A stretch of DNA of 64,000 bases, from assembly GCF_001431625.1 (NCBI RefSeq), contig NZ_LLXT01000091.1, positions 1 through 64,000 of the forward strand, written 5' to 3'. The notes beneath the pieces are model-generated. The model searched no databases. It saw nothing but the letters and a program-made list of their open reading frames with translations, and was not told where the DNA came from. Below are positions 10,111-20,024 of this stretch, piece by piece. The DNA comes from Stenotrophomonas geniculata ATCC 19374 = JCM 13324. Lineage in GTDB: Bacteria; Pseudomonadota; Gammaproteobacteria; Xanthomonadales; Xanthomonadaceae. A program made the position numbers and the translations under genes. Positions within the stretch are counted from its first letter, which is position 1, and the number at the start of each line of letters is the position of its first letter.

Positions 10111-12390
10111 ATGTCAGCCGTCTTTTCCATCACTCCTGCCGACAAGAACCGACTGGCCGCCAGCGACCTGCCACCGCGGGTACGTGAGCTGTTGGGCGCG
10201 CTGATCGGCCTGTGCCGGCAGACGCTGGCCGCGCCCCTGATCCTGACGGTGGAGGCGCTGGAGCAGAATCTGCTTCACGACGCCGACCGCGCACGCAATC
10301 CGCAGCAGCAGGCCGAGCTGATGGCCCAGCGCGGGCAGCTGCATGCGTTCTCCGGCCACTTCGCCGACCGTATGCTCGACGCCGTGGCCGATGCCCTCGC
10401 ACGGCTGCGCGAACCGGCCAGCGGTGTCAGCACCAGTGCTACGCCGCCAGCGCTGCCGGGCATGCTCGGGCTGTCGCTGGTCGATGAGCATGAAGTGGAT
10501 CGCGACCTGCTGCTGACCGAGATGGTGCGGCGCGAGACGCTGCGTTCAACCAACACACTGAACCTGCTGGGCCAACGCCTGGGCGTACTGGCGGCGGCGC
10601 CGGCCTTCGAGGCCGACACCCTGCCACTGGCACCGCAGGCACTGTGCGCGATGGTGCGCCGGATTGCCGAACAGGACGCGCTGAGCGTCGAGGTACAGCT
10701 GGCGCTGTATCGCAGTTTCGAACGGCAGGTGCTGGAACGGCTGGGCGATATCCTTGACCGTGCCAATGCCCTGCTGGCCCAGTCCGGAGTACTGCCGGGG
10801 CTGGTCTACACCCCCTACCTGGCACGCTCGTCGAGCACGCGGCGGATCATCACCCAGTCGGTGGGTGGCGGCCGCACCACGCAGCCGGCCAAGCGCGCCG
10901 CAGCCCCGCTGACCGGCTGGAACGGTTCGGCACCGGCCGGCTCCTGGTCCAGCCTGGTACAGGACGCCTTCCATGGGGGCGGCGCAGCCAGCCCCGCCAC
11001 GCCGGGCGTAACCACGTCCACCGGCGGTGCATTGCATGAACTGCTGCAGCAGGCACGGCATGCCAGCCCTGCCCCGGCGGACAGCGGCGCGGTGCCCAGC
11101 GCGGCAGTCGACGCGGTCCTCGCGCGCCTGCAGGCCCAGTCCAGTGCCGCAACCGGAGTGGCCGACCTGCAGGCTGCCGTGGTCGCGCAGCTGCGCAGCG
11201 AGCATGGTGCGCAGGCCCAGCTGGGCAGTCACGACCGTGACAACCTCGACCTGCTGCGCATGCTGATGCAGCAGGTGCAACAGCAGCAGCGTCCCGATCC
11301 GGTGCCGGCCGCCCTGCTGGCGCGCCTGCAGGTGCCCCTGGCACGCGCGGCCATGGCCGACCCGGGCTTCTTCGTGCGCGACGAACACCCCGCGCGTGAG
11401 CTGCTCAACCAGATCGCCGAAGTCGGCGCCAACTGGCTGGGCGATGACGATGTGGACCCACAGCTGCTGCAGCGCATGGCGCAAAGCGTGCAGGGCCTGC
11501 TGGGGCAGGATGCACGTGCGCCGGAGGCCTTTGCCGCCGCCAACGAAGACGTGCAGCAGCACCAGCGCGCGGCGGCCCATCGTGCCGAACTGGCCGAGCG
11601 CCGCCATGTGGAAGCCGCGCGCGGCAAGGAACGATTGGAACTGGCCCGTCGCCAGGCCACCGCGCAGATCGACCAGTGCTGCGACACGCAGTCGCCGCCG
11701 CGCTTCGTGCAGACCCTGCTGCGCCAGGCCTGGGCCGATGCACTGACCCTCACCCGCCTGCGCCATGGCGACGATTCGCCACAGTGGCAGGAGCGCCTGC
11801 AACAGACCGAGCGCATCGCTGCCATCACCGCACAGGCCATCGACGCCCCTGGCGGCACCGATACCACGCTGGCAGCGGAGGTGGAAGCCGCACTGCTGCA
11901 GGTCGGCTACCACGCCGAGGAAGCCGCCGCCGTCGCGCGCAGGCTGGCCACGCCCGGCGGCGAGGATGAAAGCACCTCGCGTACCGAGCTCAGCGCACGC
12001 CTGAAGGCACGTGCGCGCCTGGGCGAGCACGCCGGCACGAACAGTGGCACCGCACCTGCCACACCGCGCAGCAGTACTGAAGAAGCGGCCTACCAGCAGC
12101 TGTCCACGCTGCCGTTCGGCAGCTGGTTCGACATCGACACGGGCGATGGCACGCTGCGCCGCCAGCGCCTGTCCTGGTACAGCCTGCTGACCGGCCATGC
12201 GTTGTTCGTCAATGCGCGCGGGCAGAAGATCACCGATACCGACCTGGATACGCTGGCGCGGCAGATCAGTGCCGGGCGCGCGCAGCTGGTCACCGAAGAC
12301 AAGGGCCGGCTGGTCGACCGTGCCTGGGAAGCCAGCCTCGGTGCGCTGCGTGCACTGGCCACGGGCCGCGCACAGGAGACCCCCGCATGA
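10111..12390 (+). CDS. DUF1631 family protein
   Basis: This 759-residue protein is related to the DUF1631 family, which has no settled biochemical function. It is soluble, rich in Ala, Gln and Arg, with long predicted helices and a glutamine-rich central part (around residues 340-400). The C-terminal part (LSTLPFGSWFDIDTGDGTLR and on, RQRLSWYSLLTGHALFVNARG) is the recognisable end and resembles a small PilZ-like barrel. Its last codons overlap the PilZ gene by ATGA at 12387-12390. I infer a c-di-GMP-linked role from this coupling only. Confidence 0.85.
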   Translation: MSAVFSITPADKNRLAASDLPPRVRELLGALIGLCRQTLAAPLILTVEALEQNLLHDADRARNPQQQAELMAQRGQLHAFSGHFADRMLDAVADALARLREPASGVSTSATPPALPGMLGLSLVDEHEVDRDLLLTEMVRRETLRSTNTLNLLGQRLGVLAAAPAFEADTLPLAPQALCAMVRRIAEQDALSVEVQLALYRSFERQVLERLGDILDRANALLAQSGVLPGLVYTPYLARSSSTRRIITQSVGGGRTTQPAKRAAAPLTGWNGSAPAGSWSSLVQDAFHGGGAASPATPGVTTSTGGALHELLQQARHASPAPADSGAVPSAAVDAVLARLQAQSSAATGVADLQAAVVAQLRSEHGAQAQLGSHDRDNLDLLRMLMQQVQQQQRPDPVPAALLARLQVPLARAAMADPGFFVRDEHPARELLNQIAEVGANWLGDDDVDPQLLQRMAQSVQGLLGQDARAPEAFAAANEDVQQHQRAAAHRAELAERRHVEAARGKERLELARRQATAQIDQCCDTQSPPRFVQTLLRQAWADALTLTRLRHGDDSPQWQERLQQTERIAAITAQAIDAPGGTDTTLAAEVEAALLQVGYHAEEAAAVARRLATPGGEDESTSRTELSARLKARARLGEHAGTNSGTAPATPRSSTEEAAYQQLSTLPFGSWFDIDTGDGTLRRQRLSWYSLLTGHALFVNARGQKITDTDLDTLARQISAGRAQLVTEDKGRLVDRAWEASLGALRALATGRAQETPA

Positions 12391-12761
12391 AAGCCGTACC
12401 GCCGCAGGACACCCGCCGCGCGCCGCGCCGCCAGGTCTCGGACCTGGTGCCGGTCACCGACCAGATGCGCGAGTGCGTGGTCGGGCGCCTCGGCAATGTC
12501 TCCGAAACCGGCATGCTGATGCTGGCCAGCGTGCCGCTGCGCGAGGATGCGCTGTACCAGCTGCGCTTCCCGTTGCCACTGGGTGATGGCCGCCAGCAGG
12601 CCATCGACGTGGGCGTGCATCTGCTATGGAGCGAGCCCGCGCACGTACCCGGGCAAAGCTGGACCGGCTTCCGCTTCCTCACCCTGTCACGCGAGCATCG
12701 GCAGCTGCTGCGGCAGTGGGTGGGCGAGGACAGCGACGAGGGACCGGTTTCGACGGCCTGA
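12387..12761 (+). CDS. PilZ domain protein (c-di-GMP binding)
   Basis: This 124-residue single-domain PilZ protein has the two ligand motifs: RRAPRRQ near residue 9 (RxxxR) and NVSETG near residue 39 ((D/N)xSxxG). Both are intact, so c-di-GMP binding is likely. The domain fills the whole protein and no output domain is attached. It is translationally coupled to the DUF1631 gene, suggesting that the two products act together. Start codon and overlap are unambiguous. Confidence 0.9.
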   Translation: MKAVPPQDTRRAPRRQVSDLVPVTDQMRECVVGRLGNVSETGMLMLASVPLREDALYQLRFPLPLGDGRQQAIDVGVHLLWSEPAHVPGQSWTGFRFLTLSREHRQLLRQWVGEDSDEGPVSTA

Positions 12762-12836
12762 GTGCCGGTTCCGGCACAGCGGTTTTTCGCGGTATGCGGC
12801 AGAATCTAGGGCCGTTTTCCGTGTCGAGCCACCGCA

Positions 12837-14168
<1,332 letters not shown>

Positions 14169-14210
14169 GCCCCTCGTGGTTGCCCGTTGAATCAAAAGCC
14201 GCGCTTGGCC

Positions 14211-14323
14211 GGGCGGGGTGGGTTTGCAGGACACGCCGTAAACCCATCCATGGGGGCTCGATGGCGCCATCCATGGCGCCAACGGTCCTGCAAACCCACC
14301 CCGCCCAGCCTTTGACAGTTTCC
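14211..14323. repeat. Long hairpin repeat, copy 2
   Basis: The outer arms 14211-14231 and 14286-14306 are perfect complements of 21 nt. The inner palindrome is GGCGCCATCCATGGCGCC (14263-14280). The core word ACGCCGTAAACCCATCC and the 3' flank TTTGACAGTTTCC match copy 1 at 81-195. It starts 43 nt after the pepQ stop and could end that transcript, though no U-run follows. Confidence 0.85.
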
Positions 14324-14388
14324 TGCCGCGTCCAACCACGGAAAAGAAAAAAGAAAAGCAGAAGCGGGTCGCTCGCTGCGCTCGCTCT

Positions 14389-14513
14389 GTGTCGACCAGG
14401 GTCGACACCTACCAATCGTCGTTCGTTCCAACAACCGCAATTGCCAGTAGATCCACGCCATGCGTGGATGATTCATTCGATGTCTGATAGATGTGCCGAC
14501 CAACGGTCGGCAC
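14389..14513. repeat. Cluster of three short stem-loop repeats (SMAG type)
   Basis: 14389-14408 is GTGTCGACCAGGGTCGACAC followed by CTACC, so its GTAG head is on the minus strand. 14447-14470 is a GTAG-headed element (GTAGATCCACGCCATGCGTG and on). 14493-14513 is the palindrome GTGCCGACC-AAC-GGTCGGCAC. All lie in the non-coding space between pepQ and pepP. Confidence 0.85.
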
Positions 14514-14523
14514 CCACCAACAG

Positions 14524-14643
14524 CCCCGTGAATCTGTCGAAGGCGGGGTACTGTGGGTTTGCGGGGTGTGAGCCGCATGGATGCGGCGACCAAGCCTCCA
14601 CGGACGGATTCACGGCGTCCCCGCAAACCCACAGTGCCCCGCC
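14524..14643. repeat. Long hairpin repeat, copy 3 (inverted relative to copies 1 and 2)
   Basis: The arms 14542-14566 and 14619-14643 are complementary with one or two mismatches over 25 nt. The inner palindrome is GCCGCATGGATGCGGC (14572-14587). Read on the minus strand it shows the same order of words as copies 1 and 2: GGGGACGCCGTGAATCC, then the inner palindrome, then CTTCGACAGATTCAC. The rest of 14644-14726 shows nothing. Confidence 0.85.
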
Positions 14644-14726
14644 ATCCCACGGATAGCCCGCTGTTGCTGTTGCTCCAGCTGTTGCGTCTGCGGGTGCAGG
14701 GCTGCAAGCCCTGCAGAGCCCCCCCT

Positions 14727-16055
14727 TTACCCCGCCATCACCGCTTCGATCTCGTCGGCGCTGCGCGCCAGGCCTTCGGTCAGCACACGATGTCCGTCAT
14801 CGGTAATGAGCACGTCGTCCTCGGTACGGATGCCGATGCCGCGCCAGCGCGGCTCCACCGTCGTGTCGTCCACGCCGATGTACAGCCCCGGCTCGATGGT
14901 GAACGCCATGCCCGGCTCCAGCAGGCGTGAATCACCGGCGAGGCGGTAATCGCCTACATCGTGCACGTCCAATCCGATCCAGTGCCCGGTCTTGTGCCGG
15001 TAGAAACGCTGGTACAGGCCCTCGGACAGGTTCTTTTCCAGCGTGCCCTTCAACAGGCCCAGCCGCAGCAGGCCTTCGGTCAGGGTCTGTACCGCCGCCA
15101 GGTGGCCAGCCTCATACGGCACGCCCGGCTTGGCCTGGGCCAACGCAGCGGCCTGTGCATCGCCGACCAGGTCGTGCAGTGCACGCTGCTCGGCACTGAA
15201 GCGGCCATTCACCGGGAAGGTGCGGGTGATGTCGCTGGCGTAGCCGCGGTATTCGGCACCGGCATCGATCAGCACCAGCTCACCATCGCGCGAACGCGCG
15301 TTGTTGTCGCGGTAATGCAGGATGCAGCCGTTGCGGCCGGCGCCGACGATGCTGCAGTACGCCGGCACGGCATCGTTGGCGCGGAACACACGCTCCAGCT
15401 CGGCCTGCAGTTCGTATTCGTGGATACCCGCCTTGGCCACCTGCATCGCAGCCAGATGCGCACGCACGCTGATCTGCGCGGCGTGGTGCATCAACGCGAC
15501 TTCCGCACCCGACTTGAACAGGCGCTGCTCGTGCAGCAGGTGGCCCAGCTCCAGAAACTCATGCGGTGGCTGCGCGCCGTGGCGCACCTGCGAACGCACG
15601 CGGTTGACCCAGCCGATCAGCTTCAGGTCGAAGTCGGCATCGCGGCCGAAGTGGTAGTAGACGCGCGAGCGCCCTTCCAGCAGGCCCGGCAGGATGTCGT
15701 CCAGATCGTCGATCGGGTAGGCATCGTCCATGCCGTACTGCGCCACCGCGCCTTCCTGGCCGGCGCGGCTGCCGTCCCAGGCCTCGCGCTCGGCATCACG
15801 CTCGCGGCAGAACAGGATGGCCTCGCCGTGGCGGCGGCCCGGAATCAGCACCAGCACCGCTTCCGGCTCCGGGAAGCCGCTCAGGTACTGGAAGTCCGAA
15901 TCCTGGCGGAACGGATAATGGGTATCGAGGCTGCGCACCTTCTCGGCTGCGGCCGGCAGTACCAGGATCGCGTCCTCGCCGGCCATGTCCATCAGCTGGC
16001 GGCGGCGACGCTTGTATTCGCCGGCCGCGATGCCGGTGCGCTGCTTGATGTCCAT
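14727..16055 (-). CDS. pepP: Xaa-Pro aminopeptidase (aminopeptidase P) PepP
   Basis: PepP releases the N-terminal residue from peptides whose second residue is proline. The 442-residue protein has the AMP N-terminal domain (YKRRRRQLMDMAGEDAILVL) and the C-terminal M24 domain. Metal-site motifs are LIDAGAEYRGYASDITRTF, RHKTGHWIGLDVHDVG, MAFTIEPGLYIG and GIGIRTEDDVLI. The start ATG at 16055 shares one base with the stop of the upstream UPF0149 gene (TGATG), the same pairing as ygfB-pepP in E. coli. The gene ends with TAA. Confidence 0.95.
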   Translation of the reverse strand: MDIKQRTGIAAGEYKRRRRQLMDMAGEDAILVLPAAAEKVRSLDTHYPFRQDSDFQYLSGFPEPEAVLVLIPGRRHGEAILFCRERDAEREAWDGSRAGQEGAVAQYGMDDAYPIDDLDDILPGLLEGRSRVYYHFGRDADFDLKLIGWVNRVRSQVRHGAQPPHEFLELGHLLHEQRLFKSGAEVALMHHAAQISVRAHLAAMQVAKAGIHEYELQAELERVFRANDAVPAYCSIVGAGRNGCILHYRDNNARSRDGELVLIDAGAEYRGYASDITRTFPVNGRFSAEQRALHDLVGDAQAAALAQAKPGVPYEAGHLAAVQTLTEGLLRLGLLKGTLEKNLSEGLYQRFYRHKTGHWIGLDVHDVGDYRLAGDSRLLEPGMAFTIEPGLYIGVDDTTVEPRWRGIGIRTEDDVLITDDGHRVLTEGLARSADEIEAVMAG

Positions 16056-16603
16056 CAGTTCAGGCGCTGCCGATGGCGCGAGGCCAGCACCACGTCACCG
16101 TGCAGCAGCAGCACCGCCACGCGGATGAATTCCTCGATCTCCGACAGGGCTTCGTCGTCATCATCGCCGCCGGCCTCGAAATCCTCGCTGGAGGCGCGGG
16201 CCAGGCTGGCCATGTCGGTCAGCGCTTCCTCGCCCTCTTCGGACAGGGCTGGCCGGTTGCCACCACTGCCCAGACCGAAGCCGCCCAGGAACGAGCGGGT
16301 CCAGCTGAACATGGCATCGGCCTGCGCGGACACGTCATCGTTGTCGGTCAGCAGCAGTTCGAAGGCGAAGTCACGGTCTTCCAGCTGCTTGATGGTGGCC
16401 TGCAGCAGCTGCCCCAACACGCTGTCGGCGGCCACCGGCGCCAGGTTGTCGTCGGCCAGCACGCGCGCCGGCCAGTCGTTGCCGGGGGCGCCGCCGGCGG
16501 CCAGCCAGCCACACAGCGCGCCGTGCAGCTCGGCAGCGGTGGCGCCCAGGCCCAGCTCCTGGCTGGCGCGGGTAACGTCGTCGACGGAGGGAAGTTCGGT
16601 CAT
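16055..16603 (-). CDS. ygfB: UPF0149 family protein (YgfB-like)
   Basis: This 182-residue acidic protein of the YgfB/YecA family starts MTELPSVDDVTRASQELGL. The family signature includes ELHGALCGWLAAGG and the C-terminal EEFIRVAVLLLHG. YecA-type members end in a SEC-C zinc motif; this one does not. The molecular role is not settled; in Pseudomonas a homologue affects beta-lactam resistance through an antiterminator. It is coupled to pepP by overlapping stop and start. Confidence 0.9.
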   Translation of the reverse strand: MTELPSVDDVTRASQELGLGATAAELHGALCGWLAAGGAPGNDWPARVLADDNLAPVAADSVLGQLLQATIKQLEDRDFAFELLLTDNDDVSAQADAMFSWTRSFLGGFGLGSGGNRPALSEEGEEALTDMASLARASSEDFEAGGDDDDEALSEIEEFIRVAVLLLHGDVVLASRHRQRLN

Positions 16604-16720
16604 CGTGCGGCTCGTTCGGAAAGGAAACCCGGGGCGCGCACGCGCGCGCCCGTGAGACCCCGTAGTGTAGCAACCCGACGGCATCCTCTCCGCACCCGTC
16701 CAGCCTTGCTGCGACAACGC

Positions 16721-16750
16721 TTGACCGCCCTTACCCGGCTTGCCTATCGT
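16721..16750 (+). promoter_or_regulatory. Predicted sigma-70 promoter of the TIGR02449-zapA unit
   Basis: TTGACC at 16721-16726 and TATCGT at 16745-16750 are 18 nt apart. A start of transcription 7 nt after the -10 falls on the A of the ATG at 16757, so the message may be leaderless. Confidence 0.55.
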
Positions 16751-16756
16751 GCCCGT

Positions 16757-16978
16757 ATGGAACCCGCTGATCCCCTTGCCCAGCTGCAGGACTTCGCCGC
16801 CCGCGTGGAAGCGTTGCTTGAACGCAACCAGCGCCTGGCCGAGGAGAACCGCAGCCTGCGCCACCAGCAGGAACAGCTTGTGGCCGAGCGCTCGACGCTG
16901 CTGGCCAAGAATGAGCAGGCACGTTCGCGGGTGGAAGCAATGATCAGCCGGCTCAAATCCCTGGAGCAGCACACATGA
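16757..16978 (+). CDS. TIGR02449 family coiled-coil protein
   Basis: This 73-residue, almost fully helical protein has heptad-like leucine spacing (LLERNQRLAEENRSLRHQ), a small coiled coil resembling ZapB. The family TIGR02449 typically sits directly upstream of zapA in Xanthomonadales and Pseudomonads. The ORF overlaps zapA by 4 nt (ATGA, 16975-16978). A role as a ZapB-like partner of ZapA at the division ring is inference from shape and position. A longer open frame upstream runs antisense through ygfB and is rejected. Confidence 0.85.
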   Translation: MEPADPLAQLQDFAARVEALLERNQRLAEENRSLRHQQEQLVAERSTLLAKNEQARSRVEAMISRLKSLEQHT

Positions 16979-17271
16979 GCGCCGAACCGGTCAGTGTCCG
17001 CATCCTCGATCGTGAATACACCGTGGGCGTCGGCGGCGATGAACGCGACAGCCTGATGGCCGCCGCGCGCCTGCTGGATGCGCGCATGCGCGAGATCCGC
17101 GGCAGCAACCGCATGGCCGCGGTCGATCGCGTCGCCGTGCTGGCCGCGTTGAACCTGGCCCACGAACTGCAGCTGCTGCGCGACGAAAACGCCCGCCAGG
17201 CGGTGGCCCTGCAGCAGACGCTGGCCGACCTGAACCGGCGTCTGGACCGCGCCATCGACGGCAACGCCTGA
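16975..17271 (+). CDS. zapA: Cell division protein ZapA
   Basis: ZapA crosslinks FtsZ filaments at midcell. The 98-residue product has the N-terminal globular domain VSVRILDREYTVGVGGDERD and the C-terminal coiled coil starting near residue 45. The motif AAVDRVAVLAALNLAHEL is typical. It is coupled to the TIGR02449 gene and lies upstream of the 6S RNA gene, as in many gammaproteobacteria. Confidence 0.93.
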   Translation: MSAEPVSVRILDREYTVGVGGDERDSLMAAARLLDARMREIRGSNRMAAVDRVAVLAALNLAHELQLLRDENARQAVALQQTLADLNRRLDRAIDGNA

Positions 17272-17355
17272 AGGTCGTGCACAACGCGTCTTCTCATATC
17301 TGAATTGGCACGGACTGTTGCCGACGAACGGCCTATCCAGATCCTGCGTGCTGGC

Positions 17356-17361
17356 TATAAT
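17356..17361 (+). promoter_or_regulatory. -10 box of the 6S RNA gene
   Basis: A consensus TATAAT lies about 9-14 nt before the first paired base of the 6S RNA closing stem. No good -35 hexamer is seen 16-18 nt upstream (CTATCC). Confidence 0.7.
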
Positions 17362-17369
17362 GGCCACGC

Positions 17370-17556
17370 GTTCTCTGCGGTACTCGACGGCATGTGCAAA
17401 CATTCGCCTTGTCCCTTAAGAACGACACCGGGAGCGCGACAGCGCCGGGAGTGCAGGTCCGCCTTGTAGCGGGAAGCCCGATGGTTCTCCAGCGTTCCCA
17501 CTTGAGCCCCCGGGTTCAAGGTCGTTTCGCATGCATCGACATTGCGGAGAATGCAA
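17370..17556 (+). ncRNA. ssrS: 6S RNA (SsrS)
   Basis: This RNA binds the sigma-70 RNA polymerase holoenzyme and mimics an open promoter. The 5' end TTCTCTGCGG pairs with the 3' end TTGCGGAGAA to form the closing stem. The characteristic 3' half CCACTTGAGCCCCCGGGTTCAAGG closely resembles the E. coli CCTTGAACCAAGGGTTCAAGG region. It sits between zapA and fau, the conserved ssrS-ygfA location. A consensus -10 lies upstream and a terminator hairpin downstream. Ends are approximate to a few nucleotides. Confidence 0.92.
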
Positions 17557-17565
17557 TATTCCAGC

Positions 17566-17598
17566 AAGGGCGGCGTCTTCGGGCGTCGCCCTTGTTCT
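17566..17598 (+). terminator. Intrinsic terminator after 6S RNA
   Basis: Stem AAGGGCG/CGCCCTT with inner pairing around TTCGG is followed by GTTCTTTG. It lies 10 nt after the 6S RNA 3' end and 40 nt before fau, so read-through into fau is possible. Confidence 0.7.
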
Positions 17599-17637
17599 TT
17601 GCGGCACAATGACGGCTGATCCTTGCCGCACGCTGCC

Positions 17638-18227
17638 ATGACCGACCCGCGCCAGGCCCTGCGCCACGACCTGCGGCAACGCCGCCGTGACCTTTCCGCC
17701 GCTGAGCGCATCGCCGCCGCCGAATCCCTTGCCGATGCCCTGCTGGCGCTGCCGTTCGCCCCGCGCGAAGGCGCCGTGGCTGGCTACTGGGCGCTGGATG
17801 GCGAAATCGCCCTGCACCGCTGGCAGCTGCAACTGCCCGAAGGCCTCACCTACTGCCTGCCGGTGCTGGCCGGTGAGGTGCTGCGCTTCGCACCGTGGCG
17901 GCCGGGGCAGCCGCTGACCAGCAACCGCTACGGCATTCCCGAACCGGACGTGGCGGTGGAAGACACCCTGGAACCGGCGCAGATGGCGCTGGTAGTGACC
18001 CCGCTGGTGGGTTTCGACGCGCAGTGCCGGCGGCTGGGCATGGGGGGCGGCTGGTATGATCGCAGCTTCGCCTTCCGCCACGATCGGCCGGCGCCGCCCT
18101 GGCTGGTCGGTGCTGCGTTTGCGGTGCAGCAGGTCGAGTCCTTGCCGGTGGCGTCGTGGGACGTGCCGGTGGATGCGATCTGCACCGAAGACGGCACCCT
18201 GTTCCCCTCCGCTGCCCCCGTGAACGC

Positions 18228-18231
<4 letters not shown>
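17638..18231 (+). CDS. fau: 5-formyltetrahydrofolate cyclo-ligase
   Basis: The enzyme converts 5-formyl-THF to 5,10-methenyl-THF with ATP. The 197-residue product has LRQRRRDLSAAERIAAAESL, GYWALDGEI, and the family's most conserved block VVTPLVGFDAQCRRLGMGGG followed by WYDR. I chose the ATG at 17638 (MTDPRQALR); an in-frame ATG at 17623 would add five residues. The position directly after 6S RNA is the conserved ssrS-ygfA arrangement. It overlaps the EVE gene by 4 nt. Confidence 0.93.
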
Positions 18232-18707
<476 letters not shown>

Positions 18708-18729
18708 TTCCCTGCCTGAGAGTTCTCCC

Positions 18730-19377
18730 ATGTCCGAAGCCAAGCGCCTGGCCGCCGAGAAAGCCATCGAGTACGTAGAAGACGGCATGATCGTCGGTGT
18801 CGGCACCGGTTCCACCGTGGCCTATTTCATCGATGCCCTGGCCCGCATCCAGCACCGCATCAAGGGCGCCGTATCCAGCTCCGAGCAGAGCACCGCGCGC
18901 CTGAAGCAGCACGGCATCGAGGTGATCGAGCTGAACCATAGCGGCAACCTGTCGCTGTACGTGGACGGCGCCGATGAGTGCGACGCCAACAAGTGCCTGA
19001 TCAAGGGCGGCGGTGCCGCGCTGACCCGCGAGAAGATCATCGCCGAGGCCAGCGAGCGCTTCATCTGCATCGTCGACCCGAGCAAGCAGGTGCCGGTGCT
19101 GGGCAAATTCCCGCTGCCGGTGGAAGTGATCCCGATGGCGCGCAGCCTGGTCGCCCGCCAGATCCGCGACATGACCGGCGGCCAGCCGACCTGGCGCGAA
19201 GGCGTGGTCACCGACAACGGCAACCAGATCCTGGACATCCACAACCTGCAGATCACCGATCCGGAAAAGCTGGAGCGCGAACTCAACCAGCTGCCGGGCG
19301 TGGTCTGCGTCGGCCTGTTCGCACGCCGCCGCGCCGATGTGGTGATCGTCGGCGGCGAGCCGCCGGTCGTGCTCTGA
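18730..19377 (+). CDS. rpiA: Ribose-5-phosphate isomerase A
   Basis: RpiA interconverts ribose 5-phosphate and ribulose 5-phosphate in the pentose phosphate pathway. The 215-residue product has [19 protein letters not shown] (phosphate loop), DGADECD (catalytic Asp/Glu), [12 protein letters not shown] and [13 protein letters not shown] at the end. The length is standard for the family (about 219 in E. coli). It probably shares a transcript with fau and the EVE gene. Confidence 0.96.
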   Translation: MSEAKRLAAEKAIEYVEDGMIVGVGTGSTVAYFIDALARIQHRIKGAVSSSEQSTARLKQHGIEVIELNHSGNLSLYVDGADECDANKCLIKGGGAALTREKIIAEASERFICIVDPSKQVPVLGKFPLPVEVIPMARSLVARQIRDMTGGQPTWREGVVTDNGNQILDIHNLQITDPEKLERELNQLPGVVCVGLFARRRADVVIVGGEPPVVL

Positions 19378-19398
19378 CCCTTTCGAAGGATCCTGACG

Positions 19399-19842
19399 AT
19401 GTCGCTGTTGCGTTCGCTGCTGATGCTTCCGCTGCTGGCCCTGGCCGGCTGCGCCACCGATGCGGCCCGCCATTGGGTCGAGCTGGATGGCGCCCGCTAC
19501 CAGGTCGAGCTGGCCACCAACGATGAAACCCGCGCGCGCGGGTTGATGTTCCGCGACCAGATGGCCGCCGACCACGGCATGCTGTTCATCCACGACCGCG
19601 AGGAAATGCAGGCGTACTGGATGAAGAACACGAAGATCGCGCTGGACATCCTGTACTTCGACAGCGAGCGCAGGCTGGTCAGCCAGCAGCGCGACGTTCC
19701 GCCGTGCTCGGCCGGCGACATGTGCCCGCCGTATCCCAGCGGTGGCCCGGCCCGGTACGTGCTGGAGCTCAATGCGGGCCAGGCCGAGAAGCTGAAGCTG
19801 AAGGACGGCACCGCGCTGACCTTCGGCCCGGGCATCGAGTAG
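19399..19842 (+). CDS. DUF192 family lipoprotein
   Basis: This 147-residue protein has a lipoprotein signal (LLALAGC, lipid-anchored Cys about residue 18) followed by one DUF192 domain: ELATNDETRARGLMFRD, ADHGMLFIHDREEMQAYWMKNTKIALDI (as MLFIHD and WMKNT) and DVPPCS. DUF192 has no established biochemical function; members are often secreted. The stop codon is TAG at 19840-19842, and that TAG belongs to a degenerate GTAG-headed stem-loop (GTAGATCCTCGCCCTGCGTT, stem TCCTC/GAGGA). Confidence 0.88.
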   Translation: MSLLRSLLMLPLLALAGCATDAARHWVELDGARYQVELATNDETRARGLMFRDQMAADHGMLFIHDREEMQAYWMKNTKIALDILYFDSERRLVSQQRDVPPCSAGDMCPPYPSGGPARYVLELNAGQAEKLKLKDGTALTFGPGIE

Positions 19843-19940
19843 ATCCTCGCCCTGCGTTGAGGAGGAGCGGTAGGCGCCGACCTTGGTCGGCACTGACTTG
19901 CCGCGCGCTGGCTGGCTGTGGTGTGGACCAAGGTCCACAC
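19839..19940. repeat. Three GTAG-type stem-loops after the DUF192 gene
   Basis: 19839-19864 is a decayed GTAG element that supplies the upstream stop codon. 19870-19893 is GTAGGCGCCGACC-TT-GGTCGGCAC. 19921-19940 is GTGTGGACCAAGGTCCACAC. The rest of the gap up to 20024 shows no gene. Confidence 0.75.
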
Positions 19941-20024
19941 CCACCGGAAACCCATCGCCCCAGGCCGTGACTTTTTCACGCGGCACCGCTTGAAACCGCC
20001 TGCAAATGTCGCCAGTCTGTGGTC

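Noticed and set aside
14180-14656. Open frames crossing the pepQ-pepP gap on both strands
   Set aside because: They are made of the long hairpins and SMAG repeats; products show no domain and read through palindromes.
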